A stretch of 64,000 bases of DNA from NCBI RefSeq assembly GCF_001886495.1, contig NZ_CP018022.1:992001-1056000 (forward strand). The letters are read 5' to 3'. The position numbers and the translations under genes were made by a program. The stretch's first letter is position 1, and every line of letters starts with the position of its first letter. The DNA comes from Spiroplasma sp. NBRC 100390. GTDB taxonomy: Bacteria; Bacillota_I; Bacilli_A; Mycoplasmatales; Mycoplasmataceae. Under the pieces are notes generated by a model. The model ran no database searches. It was not told where the DNA came from and worked only from the letters and a program-made list of their open reading frames with translations. Of the stretch, positions 55,050 through 64,000 are shown piece after piece.

Positions 55050-56704
55050 TTAACTATGATCCATAAATTTATAACGGTTGAATAAATAACATAATAATCA
55101 CGTTGCAAAAGTATTTACAACAAACAATGTTGTTAACGTACCAATTAGACTTCTTTTATTATTAGGAGCCATTGTTTTAAAATCATATTCATAATAATTG
55201 TTATTTACTTTGTGCACATCATATAAAACTTGAGTCGGAAAAGAGCCCTGTGCAAATGTCCACAATGTATAAGGATCAATTAATTGTTTTAATGTAATTT
55301 CAAAGTGATCAACAAAATAAACATTTTTAACAATTTTGCTAATATAACCCCCTCATCCTTCTCAAACACTTCTTTTATTATAAACATGTTTTTCTAGGTT
55401 TTTTTCTTGTATTTCTGCTTCCTTAATAAAAGTATCATTTATAGTATTAAAAATATTTCTTAAAAAAGCAGAGTGATTAATAATTAAATAGGAAAAATAT
55501 TGTGCAAAAAATGAAGAATTATTTTCAATAATTAAGTTATTAATTTCCAAAAATTTTAATTTTAATTGTTCACCTTTTTCTAAAAAATTATTTAACTGAT
55601 TAGATTCTTTTTCTTTTTCAAAAGTTTCTAATAATTGTTTTTCTATAATGCTGACATAAGTGTTTTGATTTAAAACTGGTTCCTTATTAAGATAACCATT
55701 TCTATATAATGGAATCAATAACTGATTATTAAATCTAGTATTTGAGGGATTAATATTTAATTTTATGCCAAAATCAGATGCCTTTAACATGTTGTTTTCA
55801 ATGAAAATAAAATTATAAACTTTTTCTTCATTACTATATTCTAAACTATCTTTAACATTTTGAACAAACGTATTAATAATATTTTCATCATTAATTAACG
55901 GTGAATTAATAATATAACTACTCATTTGATAAAATGCCTTAATATTCTTATCTAAATTATTTTCTTCTAAACTATCTAATAAATCTAAATAATATTGATT
56001 CTGTGAAATTAGAAAATAATTTGTATCAATATAACTTAAGTCCAATACTTTTAATTTATTAGTCTCATAACCGCTTTTATATGGTAGGTGTTCCTTTAAA
56101 AAAAATTGCCCCTGATTAGTAGTATACGGTATTAAAGGCAAAATTCAGTATAAGGCAGTAAAAAATAAGCTAAGAAAAGTAATAAAAGTTAAGGCAAAAA
56201 GTTTTGATGTAATAAAACAAAAAAGAAAAATAATTGGAACCAATAATATTAAATATAATAAAATTACAAAATAAAATTTTAAATAAATAAAATAATCATA
56301 ACTAAAAATTCCACTATTTAATATTGTAATTGTTAAAATAACACTGGGTAAAAATAATAATATGGTAAAAAATAATGCACTAAAACAATAAAAAAAGGTT
56401 AATTTAAAAAGAATTAAATTACTACGATATTTAAAATTAAGAACATATGAATAAAGAATACCATTATTTTGTTCTTCCTTAAAGTTAATAATAATTAAAT
56501 ATGTAACAAAAATAGGAGTAAAAATCAGATACATTATTCGAAAAAAACCATGATAAGAGTAGCAGAACCGCTTTTAATTACTTGTGCATAATTTAAAAAG
56601 AAAAAAGAAAAAAAAGTCATAGTGATAACAAAACCAAAAAGTAATCATAATCACATTATTTTTGATTTAAAATTTTTTTTAAATAGAAATAATCATAATC
56701 ACAT
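55050..56704 (-). pseudogene. ABC transporter permease, frameshifted
   Basis: The ATG at 56704 lies inside the 3' end of the ATPase gene, with GGGAG upstream. The first 53 residues, rich in TGA-coded Trp, form a membrane helix and then meet a T7 run at 56541-56547. One more T would restore the frame into the rest: an ABC-2-like N-terminal membrane part with helices, a long extracellular domain (about 350 residues), then a final helix near the C terminus. Intact length would be 551 residues. Either a recent frameshift or a sequencing error in the homopolymer. Confidence 0.7.
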
Positions 56705-57431
56705 TAAAAAACAACTCCCTTTCTTCATTTTCTTTTTTAGCCCCTTCAATTTGACCATAATATAATTGTTCAAGACTTTCTTGTTTATAATCAAAATTTT
56801 TATTATATAAAATTTGACCTTCATTAAGAATAACAACAAAATTAATTAAGGATTCCAATTCTGACAAAATATGGGAAGCAATAACAATTGTCATTTTAGG
56901 ATTTCTTTGGTGTAACTTAAAAATTAACTCACAAACTTGTTTTCTAGTATCAGGATCTAAATTAGCGGTTGGTTCATCTAAAACTAATAAATCTGGATCA
57001 TTAAGTAAACTTAAAGCTAATAAAAACTTTTTTTTCATTCCACTTGAAAATTTAGCAAAACTTTTATGTGCATGTTCAGTTAAATCAAAATATTCTAGTA
57101 CTCTTGGAATTAATTTTTTTGCTTTCTGATAATTAATTTTTGTAATAAAAGCTTGATAAAATAAAAGGTCTCTTGCACTTGTATTACGATCAAAAAAACT
57201 ATTGGCGGGGGCAAAACCAGTTTTTTTTACATTAATAAAAAAATCATCATATGTTAAGGACTGATCTTTTCTAATCAGTCCCAAAATAATTTTAATTAAG
57301 GTTGTTTTGCCTGCTCCATTAGGTCCAATCAAGCCAATAATTTGCCCATCATCAATATTTAAATTAATACCACTAAGAATTTTTTTATGTTTATATCCAA
57401 AAGATAATTCTTGGCATCTAACTTTTACCAT
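56679..57431 (-). CDS. ABC transporter ATP-binding protein
   Basis: A 250-residue ATPase with Walker A GPNGAGKT (about 36-43), signature FSSGMKKK, Walker B LLVLDEPTANLDP and the switch His in VIASH. The short form and the operon with an ABC-2-like permease suggest an exporter. The last 26 nt overlap the permease start. The start at 57431 follows AAAGGAA. It looks intact although both neighbours in the operon are damaged. Confidence 0.9.
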   Translation of the reverse strand: MVKVRCQELSFGYKHKKILSGINLNIDDGQIIGLIGPNGAGKTTLIKIILGLIRKDQSLTYDDFFINVKKTGFAPANSFFDRNTSARDLLFYQAFITKINYQKAKKLIPRVLEYFDLTEHAHKSFAKFSSGMKKKFLLALSLLNDPDLLVLDEPTANLDPDTRKQVCELIFKLHQRNPKMTIVIASHILSELESLINFVVILNEGQILYNKNFDYKQESLEQLYYGQIEGAKKENEERELFFNVIMIISI

Positions 57432-57456
57432 TTTTAAAATTCCTTTCCTATAAACC

Positions 57457-58713
57457 TTAGTTTTCTAATAATCTAATTTCATTTTCTAATTTGTTAATAT
57501 AAATAAATGTTTTTTTCAATTGCTCTTGTAAATTTTTTAATGTATCTTCAGTATATTTTTCATTTAAATGAAATGTTGTTTTAAAATTTTTAATTTCTAA
57601 ATATTGGTTTCATCAAATACCAATATCATTCACATTTTCAATAATAAGGCCTCCAACTTTTTTTGTTAAATTATCTTTATTTTTAAATTTAGTGCTAGCC
57701 TGTTCATATACTCATCAACCACGAGAATTTTTCTCTGTTTCACCTAAATCAATTGAAATTGAACTATTTGTAAAATCATCACTAAGGTCATCATAAAACG
57801 CTGGTAGATTACTATAGTATATTTCATGATAACTATCAGACATCACTTCCACTCAACGCACCCACAAATTTTGACCATGATAAACATCATAAGTAAAACT
57901 TATTTTTTTTAGTCTTGTTTAATAATATTGCAATCAATTAAAATTAGTTTTTCTCTCTGCATGAAAATCATCTCAATAATAGGCTTCTGATTTTGTCATT
58001 CCAATTTGCACAATAGCAATTTCGGTTTTTAAATCTTTAACTTTATTTTGTAAAATCTTGATTTGTTCTAATTTAATTTTAATAATATTATATTTTTCAT
58101 CACTAGCAATATTAATTAAATTATTTATCATATTAGTTAATTGAATAATAACTGCATCTTTGAATTGAATTACTTCAAATAAAAAACTAATAATACTATC
58201 CTTGTTATCAAGTTCAAAACTACTTATACGATTAATTAAGGTATGACAACGAGAAATTAAATGTGATATTTGTGCCGGATCTCTTTTGCGCATTTTTTCT
58301 AATATTAAAATCATATTTTGTAAATTATTTTTAACTTTATCACGAATATCACTACTATATCTATGTAATGAATCAATCATAATTGCTTTATCATCAGTTG
58401 CCATTAATTCATTTTTTAATTCATATAAGCGCGTGATTATTCCAATATTCTTATAATCACCTTCTGTTAATACTTCATCAATCTTACTAATTAATTCTGT
58501 TTTAACAGAAATACTATTAATATTATGGTCTTTTAACTTTATAAATGTATTAATATATGTTTCAAGAAAACTTAAAGCATCATTCGTTAATGTTATTTGT
58601 TCCTTGGCGGTAATTATATTATTTAAATCATTATTTTGTTGAGATTGATAATTTAAAGGAACCCCATTTAATGATGTCACCATAATAATGGCTGTTAACA
58701 ACATCTTTTTCAT
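57457..58713 (-). pseudogene. Exported coiled-coil protein with an internal stop
   Basis: Not recognised. The first 264 codons encode a signal peptide (residues 1-20, no lipobox cysteine) and a long helical region. A TAA at 57919-57921 then interrupts, but the same frame continues for 153 more codons (KKISFTYDVYHGQNLW...) to a second stop at 57457-57459. The second part contains Trp and Tyr-rich, beta-like sequence and a terminal coiled coil. Without the TAA the protein would have 418 residues. It precedes an ABC transporter in one operon. A natural truncated product of 264 residues is possible. Confidence 0.6.
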
Positions 58714-58929
58714 AATATCTGTCCTTTCATTTACTTGTTAATATTGAATATATCTTCATAGTAAATTCCTTGAAAGTTAGTATTAATGTAAAATTATTTT
58801 TTCATTGTTAGTTCTAAGTTACATTTAAATTCTTTAAATGGTAATTTAATCTTATCACATATTTCCTTATATTTAAAATCTAAAACCCAGAACTTTCTAG
58901 TACAATGTTTATAACATAAGGAGGTAATT
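58714..58929. other. Divergent intergenic region
   Basis: Contains the promoters of the exported protein (minus) and the adenosyltransferase gene (plus). TACAAT at 58901-58906 and AAGGAGG at 58918-58924 belong to the latter. No RNA element is evident. Confidence 0.4.
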
Positions 58930-59469
58930 ATGCAAAAAAAAGGTTACTGTCATATTTATTATGGTGACGGAAAAGGAAAAACATCGATTTTAAATGGAAT
59001 GACAATTCGTGCTCTAGGGTACCAGTGAAAGGTTAAATATTTGCGCTTTTTAAAAAATCGTACTTCTGGTGAAATGTTATTTTTTCAAAAATTAGCTGAC
59101 CCTAATTTGGAAGTAATTAACTACTATTCATCAAGCACAAAGTTTTTTTGAGAAATGGATGATCAAGAAAAAATAGTTCTTCGGAAAGAAATGCGCGTTG
59201 GTTTTGAAGAACTTAAAAAACTAAGCCAAGATTCAACAGTTGATTTAATTATTGTTGATGAACTTCTTGGATGTATTTATAACGAATTAATTACCGAAGC
59301 AGAATTAATTGAAGTTATTAGAAATAAAAGCCCCAACATCGAAATGGCTTTTTCTGGGCACCATATTACCGATAATTTAATTAATGCTGTTGATTTAGTG
59401 AGTCATGTCCAAGCAACAAAACATTATTTTTACCAAAAAGTTCCTGCCCGGAAAGGGATTGAATTTTAA
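58930..59469 (+). CDS. Cob(I)alamin adenosyltransferase, CobA/BtuR type
   Basis: A 179-residue P-loop protein of the BtuR/CobA/CobO family. The nucleotide loop GDGKGKTS is at 12-19, and LIIVDELLGCIYNELI and AFSGHH are the other typical blocks. It would transfer the adenosyl group from ATP to cob(I)alamin. Mollicutes do not make cobalamin, and no B12-dependent enzyme or corrinoid transporter is nearby, so its role is unclear. AAGGAGG lies directly before the start. Confidence 0.85.
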
Positions 59470-59519
59470 TTAAATTATTTGTTAAATTAACATTCTTATG
59501 ATTATAATATTGAAAAACC

Positions 59520-61325
59520 TTAGTCTTTGCCTAATAATAACTGTTCTAAATCATTAATCATTGCTGTTAGTTTTGTAATTAAACCTGCATAAACATTTGC
59601 ATCAGTATAATCAATCCCAATATCTTTTAAGATTAATAATGGTTCTTTTTGCCCACCTTGTTTTAAAAATTTTAATAACTGTTCTGGTTTACCATTAATA
59701 ACATCATTATAAAGTTTAAAAGAAGCAACAATACATGTGGCATATTTATAAACATAATATGGCGAATTAAAGAAATGTAAAATCCGTGGTCATCCATATG
59801 TTTTTTTTGTTGCATCATACTTATCAAATACCGTATAACCAAATTCATTTGCTTTTTGTTCAAAAAGATCAGCTAATTTATCAGCATCTAATGGCTCATT
59901 ATTTTCAACCAATTTATGTGCTGTTCATTCAAAATCAGCAAAATGAATTTGGCGGAAAAAAGTAGCCATAATTTCATCAATGCGATTTTGCAATAAATAA
60001 ATTTTTTCTTCTTTGCTTGTTGCATGCTTATATAAATAATCAAACAATAAATGTTCATTAACTGTTGAAGCAACTTCTGCCAAGATAATTGGGTAATTAT
60101 TTAACGGATACTTGTTATTTAAATCTGCCAATAAAGTATGCACCGAATGTCCTGCTTCGTGTGCTAATGTATTAACTGACCCAATGGTGTCATCTCAATT
60201 CATTAAAATAATTGGATCAACCCCCGAGCCACCCGATGAATAAGCTCCACTGCGCTTATTAGTATCCTCAAAGTAATCAATGCGATGATCGCTTCACGCT
60301 ACTTCTAATTGCGCTAGATAATCAGAACCTAATGGTTGTAATGATTCACGGATCATTGCTTTTGCTTCTTCGACCGTATATTTTTTATCTAACGAGGCAA
60401 CATTAGTTACTAATTTTAAACTACGATCTGTTGCATAAAATTTTTTAAATTTAAAATGTTTTTTTAATAATTCATTATAACGAACAAACAAGTGGCTATT
60501 TTCACGACCATATTTAATTAAACTTTCATAAATTTCTTCTGAAACATCATCACCACTTAATGCCGCTTGTAAGGTATTTTGATAACCTCGTAAACGAACC
60601 GCTTCAACACTATGTTGAATAATTCCCTCATAAACACGAGCAAAAGAATGTTTTTTGTCAGTTAAATGCTCTGTAAACAATTTTGCTGCTTGAATCCGAA
60701 ACTCTTGTTCAGTTAACGGGTCAGATTTCTCCATAATTTCACTATAAACAGCACTTGTTAATTCAGTATTTTTGCCGTGATAATCAATAAATACTGGTTT
60801 TTTGTCAGCATATGCTAATAAATCATATAAATCATAGGCCACACCACGAGAACGAGTAACCAACGCTAATACTTCTTCATCTCGTTCTGATAAAATATAT
60901 TTCGCATTTTTAAAAAACTTCCGATAACTATATTCATATGCACTAAGTGCTGAATCAGCTTTAATTCACATCATTATGGTTTCTTCACCAATCGCTTTTA
61001 ATTCTGGAGCAATAAAAGCTAATTGACTTGAAATTTGATTTAAAGTATTTGAATAAATCCCAGCTAATTCTTGGTATGATAAATCGGTTGTATCAATATC
61101 TCCCATATGCAAGTATTGTCCCATTTTACTAGCAATTAAATCAATTTCTTCATCCAATAAAACATATTTTTTAAAAACAACTGGATCATGTAACTTTCCT
61201 TTAAAAGTAATAATTTCCTCTAATTTTTTTACAATTTTAGCTAAATCAGCTTTTCACGCTTTATTATCCTGATATAAATGGCTAAAATCTCATTTATATT
61301 GGGCCGAGGCATCTTTTCGCTTCAT
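59520..61325 (-). CDS. pepF: Oligoendopeptidase F
   Basis: A 601-residue M3-family zinc peptidase that cuts short peptides in the cytosol. HEAGH is at 389-393 within TLAHEAGHSVHTLL, and the third ligand Glu lies in LAEVASTVNEHLL. Length and domain order match PepF. TGA codons occur at about six places. Together with the leucyl aminopeptidase encoded divergently beside it, it would recycle imported peptides. Confidence 0.95.
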
Positions 61326-61385
61326 TATTTTCCCTTCTCTCTATCAAAACTATACCTCATATTATAACGGAAAAACAAAATATTT

Positions 61386-61413
61386 TTGTCGTTATCCTAG
61401 ATAATGTTATAAT
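61386..61413 (+). promoter_or_regulatory. Promoter of the leucyl aminopeptidase gene
   Basis: TTGTCG, 16 nt, TATAAT, followed by an A-rich leader with AGAGGG before the ATG at 61456. Confidence 0.6.
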
Positions 61414-61455
61414 AATACTTATATAATAATCTATATAGAAAGAGGGAAATTTACA

Positions 61456-62808
61456 ATGATATTATTAAATGACAAAAAACAAGATTTAACATTAAAAGCA
61501 GTCTTTAAGGGAGATGATATTAATCCATTGGTTGTGCAAGAAAATGGCGTTACAACATTAATTTCAGACCAAAAAACAATTTATGTTTATTTTGAAAAGG
61601 CACTAACTTTTAAAACTGCAGAAGATTTTATTAAAAAATTTATGAGCACAATAAAATATAATTTAAATATTGAGGTTGATACTTTTAAAAAAGGAGCTGA
61701 ACCAAATAGTCATATCTTTAAAGCCCTAGCAGAAGGAACATTGTATGCTTTAAATGATAGTTATACTTTGAAAACAACAAAAAAAGAACCAAAAACTTAT
61801 ACAATTAACTTAATTCATAATTGTGATAAAGCAGCAACTGTTTTTGCAGAAATTAAAATTAAAATGGAATTTGTTAATTTTGCCCGTATGTTACAAGATA
61901 CACCACCAAACTTAATGTATCCAGAAATTTTTGCAGAAAAAATTACAAATGCTGCTAAAGGAATTGCCAATTTAAAAGTTACTGTTTTAGATAAAAAAGA
62001 AATTGAAAAGGAAAAAATGGGATTATTATTATCTGTTAATGCTGGTAGTTACTTAGAACCACGAGTTGTTGTCTTAGAATACACCGGTGATAGTAGTAAC
62101 AAGAAAAAAGTTGGTTTAATCGGAAAAGGAATTACTTTTGATAGTGGTGGATATAATCTAAAACCTTCAAATGCTATGACAGGAATGAAATTTGATATGT
62201 CTGGAGCAGCTATTGTTTGTTCAACAGTTTTAGCTTTAGCAAAAGCGCAAGTTAAAACAAATATTGCTGCTGTTGCTTGTTTAACTGAAAACCGTATTGG
62301 GGGAAAAGCAACGCTAACTGAATCAGTTGTTACTTCAATGAACGGAAAAACAGTTCAAATTGACAATACCGATGCAGAAGGAAGATTAGTATTAGCTGAT
62401 GGAATTACTTATGCAATTCGTAAATTAAATGTTGACAAACTAATTGAAGCATCAACTTTAACAGGCGCAATTCTAGTTGCCTTAGGAAAATGATTAACTG
62501 GAGTCTTTGCTAATAATGATGGTTGATATGATCAATTTGCTAATGCAGCAACAAATGCACACGAAGGAATTTGAAGAATGCCAATCTTAGAAGAACATAC
62601 TGCCGTAATGCGTAAAACACCAATTGCTGATTTAACTAATGCTGAGAGTTCACGCTTTGCTGGAAGTTCAACTGCTGCCGCTTTCCTATGTGAGTTTGTT
62701 GAAGAAAAACCATATCTTCATTTAGACATTGCTGGCACAGCTGACACTAGCGATGGTCGTGGAACTGGTGTAATGATTAAAACATTATTTGAAATGTTTA
62801 AAGGATAA
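61456..62808 (+). CDS. pepA: Leucyl aminopeptidase (M17)
   Basis: A 450-residue two-metal exopeptidase. The family signature NTDAEGRLVLADG, the metal-ligand blocks GKGITFDSGGYNLKP and KFDMSGAA, and the catalytic region are all present in the C-terminal domain. The N-terminal domain is diverged, as usual. Three TGA codons are read as Trp. It stands in divergent orientation to pepF. Confidence 0.94.
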
Positions 62809-62812
62809 CATT

Positions 62813-62843
62813 AAACATCTTGCAAGGGCAAGATGTTTTTTTA
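62813..62843. terminator. Terminator of the aminopeptidase gene
   Basis: An 11-bp stem AAACATCTTGC / GCAAGATGTTT followed by a T-run on the plus strand. Confidence 0.8.
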
Positions 62844-62854
62844 TTTGATAAAAA

Positions 62855-62879
62855 ATAGATTTACAATTAGTAAATCTAT
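62855..62879. terminator. Terminator of mgtA
   Basis: ATAGATTTA / TAAATCTAT with a 7-nt loop, overlapping the minus-strand stop and followed on that strand by T residues. Confidence 0.6.
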
Positions 62880-64000
62880 AATCATCGTTTAAATATTTTA
62901 ATATACAATACTTTGACGCCCTGACTCATAAAACAGTAACCACCCACTAATAAGGCAAATCAAGCAAAGTACATTGCTGGTAATGGCGCTAAACTTAATT
63001 GTGGTCCCAATGATGTGTATGGTAAAGCAATTCCCACCGCAATAACAGCAGCCCCTGCCACCAATAGTTGCCATGATGACATTGATTGAAAGAATGGAAT
63101 TTTTCTTGTTCGATATAGCTGAACAATTAAAGTTTGTGTTACTAATCCTTCAACAAATCATCCTGTTTGGAATAAAGTTACTTGTTCAGCAGTAATATGC
63201 TGTGGATTGCTTAACACACCAAAGTAGTAGCCCATAACAACAAACGTTAAAATATCAAAAATTGAGGAGACTGGTCCGTTAATAAAGACAAATGGTAAAA
63301 TATCTTTTGTCGTCCATGTTTGCGGTTTTGATAAGAAATCAGCATCAACTTTATCAAAAGCAACCGCTAATTGTGACATATCATATAATAAGTTTTGAAA
63401 TAAAATTTGAATCGGCATCATTGGTTGAAACGGCAACCACGCTGATGCTACTAAAATACTTAGGACATTTCCAAAGTTAGAAGCAATGGTAATTTTAATG
63501 TATTTTAAAATATTTCCAAAAATTTGTCGTCCTTGAACAATTCCTTTTTCCAATACTAGTAATGATTTTTCTAATAAAATAATATCTGAGGCTTCTTTCG
63601 CAATATCAGTTGCATTATCAACTGAAATGGCAACATCACTTTGTCGTAATACCGGAGCATCATTAATACCATCACCCATAAAACCAACAATATGCTTATT
63701 TTGCTTTAAGGCAGTAATAATTTTTGCTTTCTGCAATGGATTTAATTTTACAAAAACATTATTTTGTTCAACAACATCACGAAGTTCAAATTCACTTAGT
63801 TTTTCAATATAATCACCCGTGACAACCCCCTTAATTTTTAAATGAACACGATCACAAATTGCCCGTGTTACTTGTTCATTATCACCAGTTAAAATTTTTA
63901 ACTGAACACCATTTTTACGTAATAATTGAATCATCTTTGCCGCTGATGGTTTTGGTTTATCTAAAAACGAAGCAAAACCATAGAAAATTAAATCTTTTTC
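62876..64000 (-). CDS. mgtA: Magnesium-transporting P-type ATPase (3' part)
   Basis: 374 C-terminal residues of a P3B ATPase; the start and the DKTGT phosphorylation site lie beyond the window. Visible are the nucleotide-domain end (ILTGDNE), the hinge GDGINDAPVLRQSDVAISV, and six C-terminal membrane helices with NLLYDMSQLAVAFDKVD, which is typical of MgtA/MgtB. It imports Mg2+. Several TGA codons are Trp and the last coding triplets pass through one before TAG. Intact as far as it can be seen. Confidence 0.92.

Overview
The window is from a wall-less mollicute, most likely a Spiroplasma. The sequence is very AT-rich. TGA must be read as tryptophan (genetic code 4) in nearly every gene, for example in leuS, dnaK, glpX, clpB and the fructose PTS gene, each of which is whole only under that code. 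Gene content also fits: lipid-precursor gene plsX, several PTS and peptide-degradation genes, an HrcA/CIRCE heat-shock regulon and no cell-wall genes. All coordinates below were assembled by reading through TGA. Most genes lie on the minus strand.

Region 1 (1-9143) is accessory and partly decayed. A type II restriction endonuclease that looks intact sits downstream of a matching adenine methyltransferase broken by three single-base homopolymer shifts. Next comes a tandem duplication whose unit is a MetS-like small subunit, an NSS-family Na+:amino-acid symporter, an exported HEXXH protein and the 3' end of ogt. In one copy the small subunit has lost its ATG. In the other the exported HEXXH protein has shrunk to an in-frame 101-residue remnant. 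The intact ogt closes the array.

Region 2 (9258-18415) is housekeeping: a membrane-anchored J-domain protein, an EIIB-like membrane protein without its cysteine, NAD kinase, a YwaF/TMEM164-type membrane protein, leuS, a nitroreductase, thioredoxin, a Cof-type HAD phosphatase and a six-tRNA cluster (Asn-Glu-Val-Thr-Lys-Leu).

Region 3 (18416-23000) is a small accessory island beside the tRNAs. It holds a 739-residue AIPR-type abortive-infection protein, a decayed IS3-type transposase, and an unrecognised two-gene unit (a Trp-rich exported protein followed by a polytopic membrane protein).

Region 4 (23171-37830) is mostly metabolism and transport: PnuC, a purine nucleoside phosphorylase, a purine permease behind a guanine-type purine riboswitch, a YugP-like protein without its HEXXH, a fructose-type PTS-MalY-RidA operon with a divergently controlled RpiR regulator upstream, a giant FtsX-type permease, rnc and plsX.

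Region 5 (37911-47600) contains pnp, a rhodanese, the hrcA-grpE-dnaK-dnaJ operon and clpB. CIRCE-like operators overlap both heat-shock promoters.

Region 6 (47599-64000) holds a HAD phosphatase, a second exported HEXXH protein whose zinc motifs are in the opposite order to those of the region 1 protein, an aldo/keto reductase, glpX, an EamA-like exporter, a YitT protein, a decaying ABC-transporter operon, an orphan cobalamin adenosyltransferase, pepF, a leucyl aminopeptidase and the 3' part of mgtA.

The most interesting signal is the pair of exported HEXXH proteins, which look like circular permutations of each other.
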